Both the position numbers and the translations under genes were made by a program. This document shows positions 29,091-38,095 of a stretch of 64,000 nucleotides of DNA, piece by piece. Positions within the stretch are counted from its first letter, which is position 1; every line of letters starts with the position of its first letter. Below the pieces are notes generated by a model. It did no database searches, was not told where the DNA came from, and worked only from the letters and a program-made list of their open reading frames with translations. Where the stretch lies: positions 806,093 through 870,092 of the forward strand of contig NZ_CYPU01000039.1 in NCBI RefSeq assembly GCF_001458195.1, read 5' to 3'. Source of the stretch: Ruegeria atlantica (GTDB taxonomy: Bacteria; Pseudomonadota; Alphaproteobacteria; Rhodobacterales; Rhodobacteraceae).

Positions 29091-30272
29091 ATGAACGGAG
29101 CCGATACCGCCTGGATCATAGTTGCAACTGCACTGGTCCTATTCATGACATTGCCGGGCCTCGCCCTGTTCTATGGCGGCCTCGTGCGCGCCCGCAACGT
29201 GCTGAGCGTTTTCATGCACTGCTTCTCAATCGCCTGTTTGATGAGCATCCTGTGGTTGGTCGCCGGATACTCGATCGCATTTGGTGACGGTGGGTCGGGC
29301 CTGTGGGGCGGTCTGGGCAAAGCCTTCCTGAACGGAGTTGATGTCGACAGCCTGTCGGGCACCCTGCCCGAGGTTCTGTTCTTTGCTTTCCAGATGACCT
29401 TTGCAATCATCACCCCCGCCCTGATCATCGGCGCATATGTCGAGCGTGTGGGCTATGGCTTTGTGATGATCTTCTCGGGCCTGTGGATGCTGCTGTGTTA
29501 CGCACCGGTTGTTCACTGGATCTGGGGCGGCGGCATTCTGACCGATGGCGGCATTCTGGGCGAGATCGGCGTGCGTGACTTTGCCGGTGGCATTGTGGTG
29601 CATGAAACGGCAGGTCTGGCCGCGCTGATCATCGCCGTGGTCCTTGGCCCGCGCCGCAATCGCACAACCCCGCCACACAACCCTGGCTACGTCATGATCG
29701 GTGCCGCGATGCTTTGGGTTGGCTGGTTTGGCTTCAACGGCGGTTCACAATTGGCGGCAGATGGCGGTGCCGCTATGGCGATAACAGTCACGCATATCTC
29801 GGCCGCAACCGCATCGCTGACATGGGCGCTGTATGAACGCATCAAATACGGCAAAGCCTCGATGGTGGGCCTGGTTACAGGTACGATTGCCGGTCTGGCC
29901 TCGATCACTCCGGCCTCAGGCTATGTCGATCCGGTTCAGGCGCTGATCATCGGTGCCGTAGCAGGCGTGTTGTGTCAGGAGGCCGTGAACATCATCCGTA
30001 ACAAGCTGAACATCGACGACACTCTGGACGTGTTCGCGGTGCACGGCGTAAGCGGCATCTTTGGCACCATCATGATCGCTGTGTTCGGCCTGGGTGCCTG
30101 GACCGCGCAGTTGGGCGGGCTGGTCATCGTAGGTGTCTTTACGGCAGTTGTCACATTTGTGTTGATCAAGGTGGTTGCGCTGATCACCCCGCTTCGCGTA
30201 GATGCAGAAACCGAGACAAACGGGCTCGATCTTTCGGTACACGGCGAGCGTGCCTATGACATGAGCAGCTAA
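29091..30272 (+). CDS. amt: Ammonium transporter Amt
   Basis: A 393-residue membrane channel with about 11 helices. Family residues seen: [19 protein letters not shown] in the first helix, the Amt signature [18 protein letters not shown] with the first pore histidine, [11 protein letters not shown], and [13 protein letters not shown] with the second conserved histidine. There is no obvious signal peptide. AGAGGAG upstream of ATG 29091 gives the start. Unlike many bacteria, no glnK lies next to it. Given NtrBC about 3 kb away, nitrogen control is a reasonable inference, but I cannot show an NtrC site. Confidence 0.94.
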   Translation: MNGADTAWIIVATALVLFMTLPGLALFYGGLVRARNVLSVFMHCFSIACLMSILWLVAGYSIAFGDGGSGLWGGLGKAFLNGVDVDSLSGTLPEVLFFAFQMTFAIITPALIIGAYVERVGYGFVMIFSGLWMLLCYAPVVHWIWGGGILTDGGILGEIGVRDFAGGIVVHETAGLAALIIAVVLGPRRNRTTPPHNPGYVMIGAAMLWVGWFGFNGGSQLAADGGAAMAITVTHISAATASLTWALYERIKYGKASMVGLVTGTIAGLASITPASGYVDPVQALIIGAVAGVLCQEAVNIIRNKLNIDDTLDVFAVHGVSGIFGTIMIAVFGLGAWTAQLGGLVIVGVFTAVVTFVLIKVVALITPLRVDAETETNGLDLSVHGERAYDMSS

Positions 30273-30305
30273 GCCCACCTTGGCTGCCTCTTGCCCGCAA
30301 GGGCC

Positions 30306-30340
30306 AAAGCGGGCCTCTTAGTGAGGTCCGCTTTTCTTTT
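30306..30340 (+). terminator. Rho-independent terminator after amt
   Basis: A 12-bp stem AAAGCGGGCCTC / GAGGTCCGCTTT (30306-30317 with 30323-30334, one G-T pair), 5-base loop, and the tail TCTTTT. It separates amt from pyrE. Confidence 0.88.
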
Positions 30341-30415
30341 GCGCACACCCCTCTCGACTCTGGGACGAGGGACAGGCTATCAGCCCGCAATGCCATTCAG
30401 TCCAGAGGTACCGTT

Positions 30416-31096
30416 ATGATCCCCAGTTCCTTCCCCGACAGCACCGAGATTGCCCGCCTGACCGCGCGGATGTTGCTGGAGATCAAGGCTGTCCATTTCA
30501 ATTCGCGCGAGCCTTTCACACTGGCCAGCGGCTTGCCCAGCCCGACCTATATCGACTGCCGCAAACTGATCTCGTATCCGCGAATCCGGTCGACCCTGAT
30601 GGATTTCCTGACCGTCACCGTGATGCGCGACGCGGGCTTCGAGGCGTTCGACAATATCGCCGGCGGTGAGACCGCGGGCATTCCATTCGCCGCAATGGTC
30701 GCAGAGCGTATGGCGCTGCCGATGACCTATGTGCGCAAAAAGCCAAAGGGTTATGGCCGCAACGCCCGTATCGAAGGCGCGATGAGCGAGGGAGAGCGCG
30801 TGCTGCTGGTCGAGGATCTGACCACCGATGGCGGGTCCAAGCTGTCCTTCGTGGATGCGATCCGCGAAACAGGTGCCACTTGTGGGCACACGGCGGTCAT
30901 TTTCTACTATGGCATCTTCCCCGAGACCGAAAAAACCTTGGGCGACCACGGCATCCAACTGCATCACCTGTGCACATGGTGGGATGTTCTGGCCGAGGCC
31001 AAAGCGCAGAAAGCCTTTGATCAGGAAACACTTGACGGTGTCGAAGCCTTCCTGAAAGGCCCGCGTGGCTGGCAGGAAGCAAATAAATCCACGTAA
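30416..31096 (+). CDS. pyrE: Orotate phosphoribosyltransferase
   Basis: A 226-residue enzyme that joins orotate to PRPP to make OMP in pyrimidine synthesis. The PRPP-binding motif [13 protein letters not shown] is at about residues 129-141, preceded by [17 protein letters not shown], the lysine-rich catalytic loop. [17 protein letters not shown] near residue 38 is typical of the family. The start ATG 30416 follows GAGGTACCGTT. It stands alone between a terminator and the dnaB leader. Confidence 0.94.
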   Translation: MIPSSFPDSTEIARLTARMLLEIKAVHFNSREPFTLASGLPSPTYIDCRKLISYPRIRSTLMDFLTVTVMRDAGFEAFDNIAGGETAGIPFAAMVAERMALPMTYVRKKPKGYGRNARIEGAMSEGERVLLVEDLTTDGGSKLSFVDAIRETGATCGHTAVIFYYGIFPETEKTLGDHGIQLHHLCTWWDVLAEAKAQKAFDQETLDGVEAFLKGPRGWQEANKST

Positions 31097-31113
31097 ACCT
31101 CTTGTGGACAGAT

Positions 31114-31255
31114 TGGGGATAAGCCCAGAAGAATCGGTCGACCGGCCACGATATCTGGTGACTTTCCCCCCATTTCCTACATAATAAGCTACGCATACAC
31201 AGGTATCCAAACTGTCAGGAAAGTTATCCCAAGGCTTTATCCATAGTTAGCCACA
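31114..31255. promoter_or_regulatory. Cluster of DnaA-box-like sequences upstream of dnaB
   Basis: Compared with the DnaA box TTATCCACA: TTATCCCCA on the minus strand (31114-31122, 1 mismatch), TTATCCCAA (31224-31232, 2 mismatches), TTATCCATA (31237-31245, 1) and TTAGCCACA (31247-31255, 1). The last three lie within 32 bases on the plus strand. The position suggests DnaA control of dnaB or a DnaA-titration site; the features of a full origin (AT-rich unwinding element, neighbouring dnaA or parAB) are not seen. Confidence 0.45.
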
Positions 31256-31321
31256 GGTATTTCCAGATAGCCGACACGTCAAAATAGCGTGTAGAAAGCG
31301 CCGCAGGGCAGCGGGGACAAA

Positions 31322-32812
31322 ATGAACGAGATAAGCAGCATCGAGCAGGCAGCAGCTCGGATTCAGAACGCCGAAACCATGCCGCATTCCATTGAGGCCG
31401 AACAGCAGCTTCTGGGTGCGATCCTGACCAATAACGATCTTTACGATCGGGTCGCCTCGATCATCGGGGCCGAGCATTTCTATGACCCGGTTCACTCCCG
31501 GATTTATGAGGTCGCCTCGACCCGGATTGCTAAAAATGCACTGGCCTCGCCGGTGACACTAAAATCCTTCATGGCCGAGGATGAGGGCCTGCAGGAACTG
31601 GGTGGCCCGGCCTATCTGGTCAAACTGGCGGGCGCATCGATCAGCGCCTTTGCGGTGCATGACTATGCCCAGATGATTTATGATCTGGCAATCCGGCGCG
31701 AGCTGATCCGCCTAGGCCGCGATATCTCGGACAAGGCAGCGCGGGTCGACATCAGCAGCGAACCAAAAGAACAAATCGTCGAAGCCGAGCAACAGCTTTA
31801 TCAGTTATCCGAGCAGGGCCAGACCGAACAGGGATTTCAATCCTTCCTCAAGGCGGTCACAGAAGCCGTCAACGTCACCAACGAAGCGTACCAGCGCGGT
31901 GGTGGCATGGCAGGGATTTCCACCGGTCTGGCCGACTTGGACAAACAACTGGGTGGCTTGCATCCGTCTGACCTGATCATTCTTGCCGGTCGTCCGTCGA
32001 TGGGAAAAACCTCTCTGGCGACCAACGTGGCATTCAATGTCGCCAAGGCGTACAAACGTGGGCTGAAACCAGACGGCTCAGAGGGCGCGGTTGACGGCGG
32101 TGTCGTTGGCTTTTTCTCATTGGAAATGAGTGCCGAACAGCTGGCAGGCCGAGTTCTGGCTGAAGCCTCCGAAATCTCATCCCATAAGATCCGCCAGGGT
32201 GACATGACCGAGTCCGAGTTCCGCCGCTTTGTCGACGCGGCCAAGGAACTGGAAGCCTGCCCGCTTTTCATTGACGACACGCCCGCCCTGCCGATTTCGC
32301 AGTTGGCGGCTCGGGCACGCCGTTTGAAGCGGACACATGGTTTGGACCTGCTCGTTATCGACTACCTGCAGCTGTGCCGGGGAATGGCCGAAAACCGCGT
32401 CAACGAAATTGCCGAGATTTCGATGGGCATGAAAGCCATCGCCAAGGAATTGCAAATTCCTGTGATCGCCCTTTCCCAGCTTTCGCGTCAGGTTGAAAAC
32501 CGCGACGACAAGCGCCCGCAATTGTCCGACCTGCGGGAATCAGGCTCGATCGAACAGGACGCCGACGTGGTGATGTTTGTGTACCGTGAGGAGTACTACA
32601 AAGAACGCGAAAAGCCCGGCGATCACGAACTCGAAAAGATGGAAGAGTGGAAGCAGGCCATGGAACGTCTGCACGGCAAGGCCGAAGTCATTGTCGGTAA
32701 GCAGCGCCACGGTCCCATCGGCACGGTTGACCTCTCGTTCGAGGCGCAGTTCACCCGTTTTGGAAATCTGGTCAAACCCTGGCAACAGGACGGACAGATT
32801 GAGGGTTACTAA
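31322..32812 (+). CDS. dnaB: Replicative DNA helicase DnaB
   Basis: A 496-residue hexameric helicase that unwinds the fork. The N-terminal domain begins PHSIEAEQQLLGAIL (residues 21-35). The RecA-like C-terminal domain has Walker A AGRPSMGKTSLA, GFFSLEMSAEQLAGR, Walker B LLVIDYLQL, and the H4 segment DLRESGSIEQDADVV. A short insertion after Walker A (residues about 240-260, KRGLKPDGSEG) lengthens it slightly against the E. coli protein. It ends 3 bases from the convergent GNAT gene, and a hairpin spans its stop codon. Confidence 0.97.
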   Translation: MNEISSIEQAAARIQNAETMPHSIEAEQQLLGAILTNNDLYDRVASIIGAEHFYDPVHSRIYEVASTRIAKNALASPVTLKSFMAEDEGLQELGGPAYLVKLAGASISAFAVHDYAQMIYDLAIRRELIRLGRDISDKAARVDISSEPKEQIVEAEQQLYQLSEQGQTEQGFQSFLKAVTEAVNVTNEAYQRGGGMAGISTGLADLDKQLGGLHPSDLIILAGRPSMGKTSLATNVAFNVAKAYKRGLKPDGSEGAVDGGVVGFFSLEMSAEQLAGRVLAEASEISSHKIRQGDMTESEFRRFVDAAKELEACPLFIDDTPALPISQLAARARRLKRTHGLDLLVIDYLQLCRGMAENRVNEIAEISMGMKAIAKELQIPVIALSQLSRQVENRDDKRPQLSDLRESGSIEQDADVVMFVYREEYYKEREKPGDHELEKMEEWKQAMERLHGKAEVIVGKQRHGPIGTVDLSFEAQFTRFGNLVKPWQQDGQIEGY

Positions 32813-32817
32813 CCCTC
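32801..32817. terminator. Stop-spanning hairpin between dnaB and the convergent GNAT gene
   Basis: GAGGGTT and AACCCTC form a perfect 7-bp stem with a 3-base ACT loop, covering the dnaB stop codon and reaching the GNAT stop codon. It can fold in both transcripts. No T-run follows on either strand, so it may protect 3' ends or terminate weakly. Confidence 0.45.
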
Positions 32818-33355
32818 ACCACAGCTCGGGTTTGTTGAATGCACTGACGCAATGAGATGGCCCCTTGAACGGCGCCATCTCAGCCCCTGTCAACGATTGC
32901 CCCAACCACCCGTGCGGATGGCTTAACGGCAGAGGAGCTTGGGCGACTTTTTCTGAAATCGGAAAAAACCCGGTTTTGCCGTAGTAGTTCGGATCGCCGT
33001 AAGTCACCACAAAATCCACTTTGTCACGGCGCAACTCGCCCAACCCAAACGCGATAAGTCGCTGCCCTATCCCCGCTTTCTGGCGATCTGTACGCACGGC
33101 AACCGGCGACATCAGGAACACCTGTCGCGGATCTTGGTCAAAGCGCAGCCGCGAAAACAGGATGCAACCCAGCACTTGGGGGCCATCATGGGCAATGGCT
33201 GCACTCAAATCGCCGTCAGGCGTTGTGGCCAACAGATCCGAAACCAACGCGCCGATCGCGGCCCCTTCTTCATCGCTTTCCGAAGCCGTGAACACCCTCT
33301 TGAACAAGCCGGGCAGCGCGGCCTCCCATTCATCTATCCCTGTCGTGAATTTCAT
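32816..33355 (-). CDS. GNAT-family N-acetyltransferase
   Basis: A 179-residue protein with the acetyltransferase core: LSAAIAHDGPQVLGCILFSRL (strands), FLMSPVAVRTDRQKAGIGQRLIAFGL carrying the acetyl-CoA pyrophosphate loop (RTDRQKAGIG), and a C-terminal FVVTYGDPNYYGKTGFFP, typical of the YhbS-like group. The substrate is unknown. It converges on dnaB and is divergent from alr, with 218 bases in between in which I saw no clear promoter. Confidence 0.85.
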   Translation of the reverse strand: MKFTTGIDEWEAALPGLFKRVFTASESDEEGAAIGALVSDLLATTPDGDLSAAIAHDGPQVLGCILFSRLRFDQDPRQVFLMSPVAVRTDRQKAGIGQRLIAFGLGELRRDKVDFVVTYGDPNYYGKTGFFPISEKVAQAPLPLSHPHGWLGQSLTGAEMAPFKGPSHCVSAFNKPELW

Positions 33356-33573
33356 GGTGAACTCTCTCCAATCGTCCGTGGGTCTGTTTCTGGTTCAACG
33401 ATTACACGCCGATGCACCTGGTTGAACATAGGACGGATACAATGGCGATGCAGAGGCGAGCCGAACATGTTTTTACGCCAATGCCTTGTACCGTTGGCCA
33501 ATAGTTGCCCATGAACGCGGACAAGTTTGCATTTATCGCCGCCTACCCCCTTGACCTGCCGTGATCCAATGTC

Positions 33574-34620
33574 ATGAACGGTTCCATGAGTACCGCACGT
33601 TTGACGATTAATCTTCAGGCGCTGGCCAGCAACTGGCGCGCGCTCGATGCAAAAACGGATGTCGAAACCGGCGCCGTGGTCAAAGCTGACGCCTACGGCC
33701 TGGGGGCCGAGCCTGTGTCCGCGACCCTGGCAGAGGAAGGCGTTCGCAAATTCTTTGTTGCAGTTGCCGAAGAAGGGGTTGCCGTGCGTAAGGCCACCGG
33801 CCCCGGACCGATGATCGCTGTATTCTCGGGTCATTTGGAAGGTGACACCGATCTGCTGCGCGATCACGATCTGACGCCGCTGATCAATGCGCCCGAGCAA
33901 TTCATGCGCCATCAACAGGCGCTTCCGGATCATCCCTTTGGTATTCAGCTGGACAGCGGCATGAACCGCCTTGGTCTGGAACCTGCTGACTGGGCTGAAC
34001 TGCGCCCAAAGGCCGAGGCACTGAACCCCGTCGTAATGATGTCGCACCTGGCCTGTTCGGACGAACCAGATCATCCAATGAATCGCCAGCAACTGAAGAC
34101 CTTCCGCGAGATGACTGACGGAACCGCATCACCAAGGTCGTTGGCGGCTACAGGCGGTACGTTTCTTGGGCCCGAATTCCACTTTGATTTCTGCCGCCCC
34201 GGCGTAGGCCTGTACGGCGGCATGCCGTTTGCCGAAGCGAAACCGGTGGTGACGGTTGACCTGCCGGTCATCCAAGTTCGCCCAGTCGAGGTCGGTGAAT
34301 CGGTCGGATACGGCAACAGCTGGATCGCGCGCCGTCCTTCTCGTATTGCCACCGTTGCCGCTGGTTACGCAGACGGCTTGCACCGCGCCATCGGCGGTGG
34401 GATCGACGCGTTTTCCGGCAACCAGCCTTGCCCTGTTGTCGGACGCATCTCGATGGATCTGATCACGGTAGACGTCACCGATCTGCCCGAAGATCCCGAA
34501 CGCCTGCGCATCCTGAACGGACATCAAACAGTCGACGACCTGGCCGAAGCCGCCGGCACCATCGGATATGAAATCCTGACGTCGCTGGGCGCGCGCTATT
34601 CCCGGGGATACGTCGAATGA
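33574..34620 (+). CDS. alr: Alanine racemase
   Basis: A 348-residue PLP enzyme that supplies D-alanine for peptidoglycan. The PLP lysine is K37 in [12 protein letters not shown]; the C-terminal domain carries the second catalytic residue in the region VGYGNSW, and [11 protein letters not shown] and [12 protein letters not shown] are family segments. Two starts are possible, ATG 33574 or ATG 33586; neither has a strong ribosome site. The stop overlaps the start of the MlaE-like permease (ATGA), linking cell-wall precursor supply and outer-membrane lipid transport in one operon. Confidence 0.95.
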   Translation: MNGSMSTARLTINLQALASNWRALDAKTDVETGAVVKADAYGLGAEPVSATLAEEGVRKFFVAVAEEGVAVRKATGPGPMIAVFSGHLEGDTDLLRDHDLTPLINAPEQFMRHQQALPDHPFGIQLDSGMNRLGLEPADWAELRPKAEALNPVVMMSHLACSDEPDHPMNRQQLKTFREMTDGTASPRSLAATGGTFLGPEFHFDFCRPGVGLYGGMPFAEAKPVVTVDLPVIQVRPVEVGESVGYGNSWIARRPSRIATVAAGYADGLHRAIGGGIDAFSGNQPCPVVGRISMDLITVDVTDLPEDPERLRILNGHQTVDDLAEAAGTIGYEILTSLGARYSRGYVE

Positions 34621-35399
34621 ACCCTTTGGCCGTGCTGGGTGGGCTGGGCCGTGCTGTCCTGTCCATGCTTGCCAACTTTGGCAAGGTGGGAATTTTCGCG
34701 CTGGACGCGATCTCACACATCTTTCGGCCGCCCTATTATCCGCGCGAGTTTGCCGTTGCCCTGATGAATGTCGGCTGGCTGTCGCTACCAGTTGTTGGCC
34801 TGACCGCAATCTTCACTGGTGGTGCGCTGGCCTTGCAAATCTATGCGGGCGGCGCGCGTTTCAACGCCGAGGCCGTGGTACCCCAGATCGTCGCCATCGG
34901 CATGGTGCGCGAACTTGGGCCGGTGCTGGTTGGCCTGATGATCGCCGCGCGCGTGACCTCATCCATTGCAGCAGAAATCGCGACCATGAAAGTGACCGAG
35001 CAGATTGACGCGCTGGTCACCCTGTCGACCCACCCGATGAAATACCTGACCGCACCACGGGTTCTGGCCGCACTCACCACCGTGCCCTTGCTGGTAGGTA
35101 TCGGTGATATCATCGGCATCGCAGGCGGCTATGTGGTTGCAACCCAAAATCTGGGCTTCAACGCAGCGACGTACCTGCAAAACACGGTCAATTTCCTTGA
35201 AACCAAAGACATCGTGTCATCGCTGGTTAAGGGTGCAGCCTTCGGCCTGATCGCAGCCATCATGGGCTGCTATTACGGCATGAATTCAGGCCGCGGTGCG
35301 CAAGGCGTTGGCCGCGCGACCAAATCCTCGGTCGAATCCGCCGCGATCATGATCCTGGCCGCCAACTTCATTCTCACAGGGGTGTTCTTCTCGGTATGA
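34617..35399 (+). CDS. mlaE: MlaE-type lipid ABC transporter permease
   Basis: A 260-residue inner-membrane permease of the MlaE/Ttg2B family. Five to six hydrophobic segments are visible. Family landmarks: [39 protein letters not shown] in pieces around residues 77-120, and [14 protein letters not shown]. In the Mla system it moves phospholipids between the outer and inner membranes with MlaF and an MCE-domain MlaD. MlaF follows with a 4-base overlap, but no MlaD-like gene is present in the window. Confidence 0.9.
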   Translation: MNPLAVLGGLGRAVLSMLANFGKVGIFALDAISHIFRPPYYPREFAVALMNVGWLSLPVVGLTAIFTGGALALQIYAGGARFNAEAVVPQIVAIGMVRELGPVLVGLMIAARVTSSIAAEIATMKVTEQIDALVTLSTHPMKYLTAPRVLAALTTVPLLVGIGDIIGIAGGYVVATQNLGFNAATYLQNTVNFLETKDIVSSLVKGAAFGLIAAIMGCYYGMNSGRGAQGVGRATKSSVESAAIMILAANFILTGVFFSV

Positions 35400-36142
35400 T
35401 CAGGATGAAGAACGTAGCAAAAGCCTTTGGCGACAATCAGGTTCTGCAGAGCATGAGCCTTGAGATCCCCAAGGGCACCTCGATGGTCATCATCGGTGGT
35501 TCAGGCACCGGCAAGTCCGTGGCGCTGAAGTGCATTCTGGGCCTGATCAAACCCGATAGTGGGATGATCTACGTAAACGGTAAGGACGCGGCCAAGGGCG
35601 ATCGTGATAAATTTCTGGCCCGCTTCGGAATGCTGTTTCAAGGCGCGGCGCTGTTCGATTCCCTGCCCGTCTGGCAAAACGTTTCCTTCCGCCTGCTGCG
35701 CGGCCCGTTGAAGCGCCCTGCTGAATTCGCGCGTGAGATCGCTATCGAGAAACTGCGCCGAGTGGGCCTTAAATCCGATGTCGCCGACCGCTTTCCGTCG
35801 GAACTGTCCGGCGGAATGCAGAAGCGCGTGGGCCTTGCCCGTGCCATCGCCGCCGAGCCCGAGATCATCTTTTTCGACGAACCCACCACCGGCCTCGACC
35901 CGATCATGTCCGGCGTCATCAACGACCTGATCCGCGAGATCGTGACCGAGATGGGCGCCACCGCGATGACCATCACCCATGACATGAGCTCGGTCCGCGC
36001 GATTGCCGACAACGTGGCCATGCTGCACGGAGGCGTCATCCAATGGACCGGCCCGGTCAGCCAGATGGATGCCTCGGGTGATCCTTATGTCGAGCAGTTC
36101 ATCAGTGGGAGTGCGGAAGGGCCGATTGAGGCGGTAAGATAA
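35396..36142 (+). CDS. mlaF: MlaF-type lipid ABC transporter ATPase
   Basis: A 248-residue ATPase: Walker A IGGSGTGKSV, Q-loop MLFQGAALFDSLPV, signature LSGGMQKRVGLARAIA, Walker B IIFFDEPTTGLDP and the switch His in MTITHDMSS. The F-D-S-L-P stretch after the Q-loop is typical of MlaF/Ttg2A. It overlaps mlaE by 4 bases and is assigned to the same transporter. The next gene starts only 3 bases after its stop. Confidence 0.93.
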   Translation: MIRMKNVAKAFGDNQVLQSMSLEIPKGTSMVIIGGSGTGKSVALKCILGLIKPDSGMIYVNGKDAAKGDRDKFLARFGMLFQGAALFDSLPVWQNVSFRLLRGPLKRPAEFAREIAIEKLRRVGLKSDVADRFPSELSGGMQKRVGLARAIAAEPEIIFFDEPTTGLDPIMSGVINDLIREIVTEMGATAMTITHDMSSVRAIADNVAMLHGGVIQWTGPVSQMDASGDPYVEQFISGSAEGPIEAVR

Positions 36143-36144
36143 AG

Positions 36145-36591
36145 ATGAACGTCAGCCTGATAGAACCATCAGATTTCATCAGGCTTTTGGGCCTTGCGTA
36201 TTTGACGGGTATTGTGATCTCTACATCCGGCGTTTTTCCCGCCTTCGCGAAGTCACAGTTTTCGAACAGCAAATACGACGAATCTCAGACCCTTATTCAA
36301 AGAAAACAGCTCGGCTGGAGTTTCGGACTGTTAGCCGAAGACTGGAGCAATGCCAAAGCAACCGTTCTGACTTGGATAGCGGTAGTTGTTCTAATCGCGG
36401 TGGCCTACTTTGGATTGCGCTGGGCAGAAAATGCACAAATCCCTGCACTGAATATCACTCTGGGAATTACGTGCATCTTTTTAGGGCTTAACTGCCGCAG
36501 ACTGTTTTTGCGAAAATGGGCTGGAAAAGCATGGAAAATCGACTTTGCAAGCTTTCTGGTTGGATTGTTTATTTTGATTACCCAAATATAG
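36145..36591 (+). CDS. Small membrane protein of unknown function, low G+C
   Basis: A 148-residue protein with four hydrophobic segments (about 10-30, 72-90, 102-117, 133-147). I do not recognise a family. Counting three 60-base lines inside it gives 88 G+C of 180 (49 percent), against 38 of 60 for a line in mlaF, so its composition differs from its neighbours. It sits between mlaF and the PqiA-like gene with 2 and 4 base gaps. The coding call rests on tight spacing and the membrane-protein pattern. Confidence 0.6.
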   Translation: MNVSLIEPSDFIRLLGLAYLTGIVISTSGVFPAFAKSQFSNSKYDESQTLIQRKQLGWSFGLLAEDWSNAKATVLTWIAVVVLIAVAYFGLRWAENAQIPALNITLGITCIFLGLNCRRLFLRKWAGKAWKIDFASFLVGLFILITQI

Positions 36592-36595
36592 ATTC

Positions 36596-37045
36596 ATGCT
36601 CCGCCTCGCCACCCTTTCACTCCTGATCCTCTACCCCATCGCGTGGTTCGCTCCACTGATGCGCGCAGGGTTCCTGCCGATCTTTGGCCTCAGCGAGATC
36701 AGCGTCATCACCGGCCTGCAGTCGCTGTGGAAATCAGACGTCTTTCTAGCACTGATCGTCACCATCTTCGCCCTGTTTGCGCCCTATATCAAAACAATCG
36801 GTTCCGCCCTGATCCAATGGGACATGCTGGACCCACGCGTCCAACCCGCACTCAACATCCTCGGGAAACTGGCCATGGCCGACATTTTCCTCATCGCGCT
36901 TTACATCACGCTGGCCAAGGGAATCTCTTACGCCACCATCGAAACCGCGTGGGGTCTTTACCTGTTTACGGCGTGCATTCTGGCCTCGCTCGCACTGGGC
37001 CACATTACCGAAATGACACGTGGTTCACGAAATCCTCAGACGTAA
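36596..37045 (+). CDS. PqiA-like (paraquat-inducible protein A) membrane protein
   Basis: A 149-residue protein with four membrane segments and the PqiA-type pattern PIAWFAPLMRAGF near residue 15, then SVITGLQSLWKSDVFLALIV, and LGKLAMADIFLIALYI. E. coli PqiA is about three times longer with two such domains; this is a single domain. PqiA works with MCE proteins in lipid transport, which suits its place downstream of mlaEF. It is the last gene of the alr-mla run. Confidence 0.75.
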   Translation: MLRLATLSLLILYPIAWFAPLMRAGFLPIFGLSEISVITGLQSLWKSDVFLALIVTIFALFAPYIKTIGSALIQWDMLDPRVQPALNILGKLAMADIFLIALYITLAKGISYATIETAWGLYLFTACILASLALGHITEMTRGSRNPQT

Positions 37046-37074
37046 TTGATTGAAAACGCTTATCTGAGTATCAT
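37046..37074 (+). promoter_or_regulatory. Sigma-70-type promoter for the coiled-coil membrane protein
   Basis: TTGATT (37046-37051), a 17-base spacer, then TATCAT (37069-37074), immediately after the PqiA-like stop codon. It would give a leader of about 110 bases before the gene at 37193. Predicted by eye only. Confidence 0.5.
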
Positions 37075-37192
37075 CTTTATATTTCGAGCAGAAAATTTTT
37101 GTAGTTTCGGTCCTGAGCGGATCATTCTGTGTGTGTTAGATGTTTCCCGCTTTGGGCCGGTGTGTTCCGGTTTCAAAAGGAGTTCGTCTAAG

Positions 37193-37975
37193 ATGACCGC
37201 CCTCCATAACATCACATTGCAATTTCAGAATGCCTTTTTACGACTAACTTTTTTCCTCATTTGCACCGCGGCATTGTTCCTGGTCGGTGCCTGTCTTTTA
37301 TCCGCTTTGGGGGTACTACCCTGGTTGTCCATGCAGGCCGGTTTCGGCAACGATCCGGCTATGGACGCGGGCATGTATATCCAGATCGGCCTGACCGTGC
37401 TGATTCTCATGCTGGCGTTCTATCTGCCCGCTAATGCCCGGATGATGGCGCTTGAAACGTCACATCGTAAGTTCTCATTGAACATGTATGACGTGGCTCA
37501 GGCCTACCACTTGGCTCATTCAGCGGATCGCGGTGAAACGTTTCTGCTGTCCTCGGAATTCGACGCAGTTAAGGAAAGGATGGCCTTCCTGCGCCACCAC
37601 CCCGACCTGCAATCACTCGAACCCGAAATCCTGGAACTGGCCGCACAGATGAGCCGTATCAGCCAAGAGCTGGCAGAAACCTATGGCGATGCCCGCGTCA
37701 GCCGCGCCCGCACGTTCCTGCAGCAACGTCAGGAAGAGATCGAAACGTTCCAGAAGCGGATCGAAGAAGCGCAGGTCATCCAGCATGAGCTGCGCCAATG
37801 GACCCACGATATCGAGATGGAAGAAACCATTGCCAAATCGCAGCTGGCGCGTTTGCGGGACGAACTGTTTGAACTGCTGCCCGAATTGTCGGCACAGCTT
37901 CAATCGCCCGTCGACGACCGCGATCCCAAGAAATCGAGCGTCATAGCGATGTCGCCGCCCCGCGCCGCCGAATAG
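37193..37975 (+). CDS. Membrane protein with long coiled coil
   Basis: A 260-residue protein with two membrane segments (about residues 14-38 and 58-78) and then a cytoplasmic helical region; residues 145-240 are rich in Glu, Gln, Arg and Leu heptads (ARTFLQQRQEEIETFQKR), suggesting a coiled coil. Similar Rhodobacteraceae proteins are sometimes labelled 'DNA repair protein' from memory, but no catalytic motif supports that. The start ATG 37193 follows AAAGGAG. It precedes radA by 120 bases. Confidence 0.75.
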   Translation: MTALHNITLQFQNAFLRLTFFLICTAALFLVGACLLSALGVLPWLSMQAGFGNDPAMDAGMYIQIGLTVLILMLAFYLPANARMMALETSHRKFSLNMYDVAQAYHLAHSADRGETFLLSSEFDAVKERMAFLRHHPDLQSLEPEILELAAQMSRISQELAETYGDARVSRARTFLQQRQEEIETFQKRIEEAQVIQHELRQWTHDIEMEETIAKSQLARLRDELFELLPELSAQLQSPVDDRDPKKSSVIAMSPPRAAE

Positions 37976-38095
37976 GCGTGACAGCGCCCGTCGGGAACGA
38001 TGGCCCATCGGGCCTGAGGACGCGGCGCGCCATCGGCAGAGATGAAAGCCCTGCAAGGGCTTGAAGAACCGCCCGCGCTCGGGCACCAAGGCCGA

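Noticed and set aside
31097..31321. A replication origin in the pyrE-dnaB gap
   Set aside because: There are DnaA-like boxes but no clear AT-rich unwinding region and no dnaA, parAB or repABC gene nearby.
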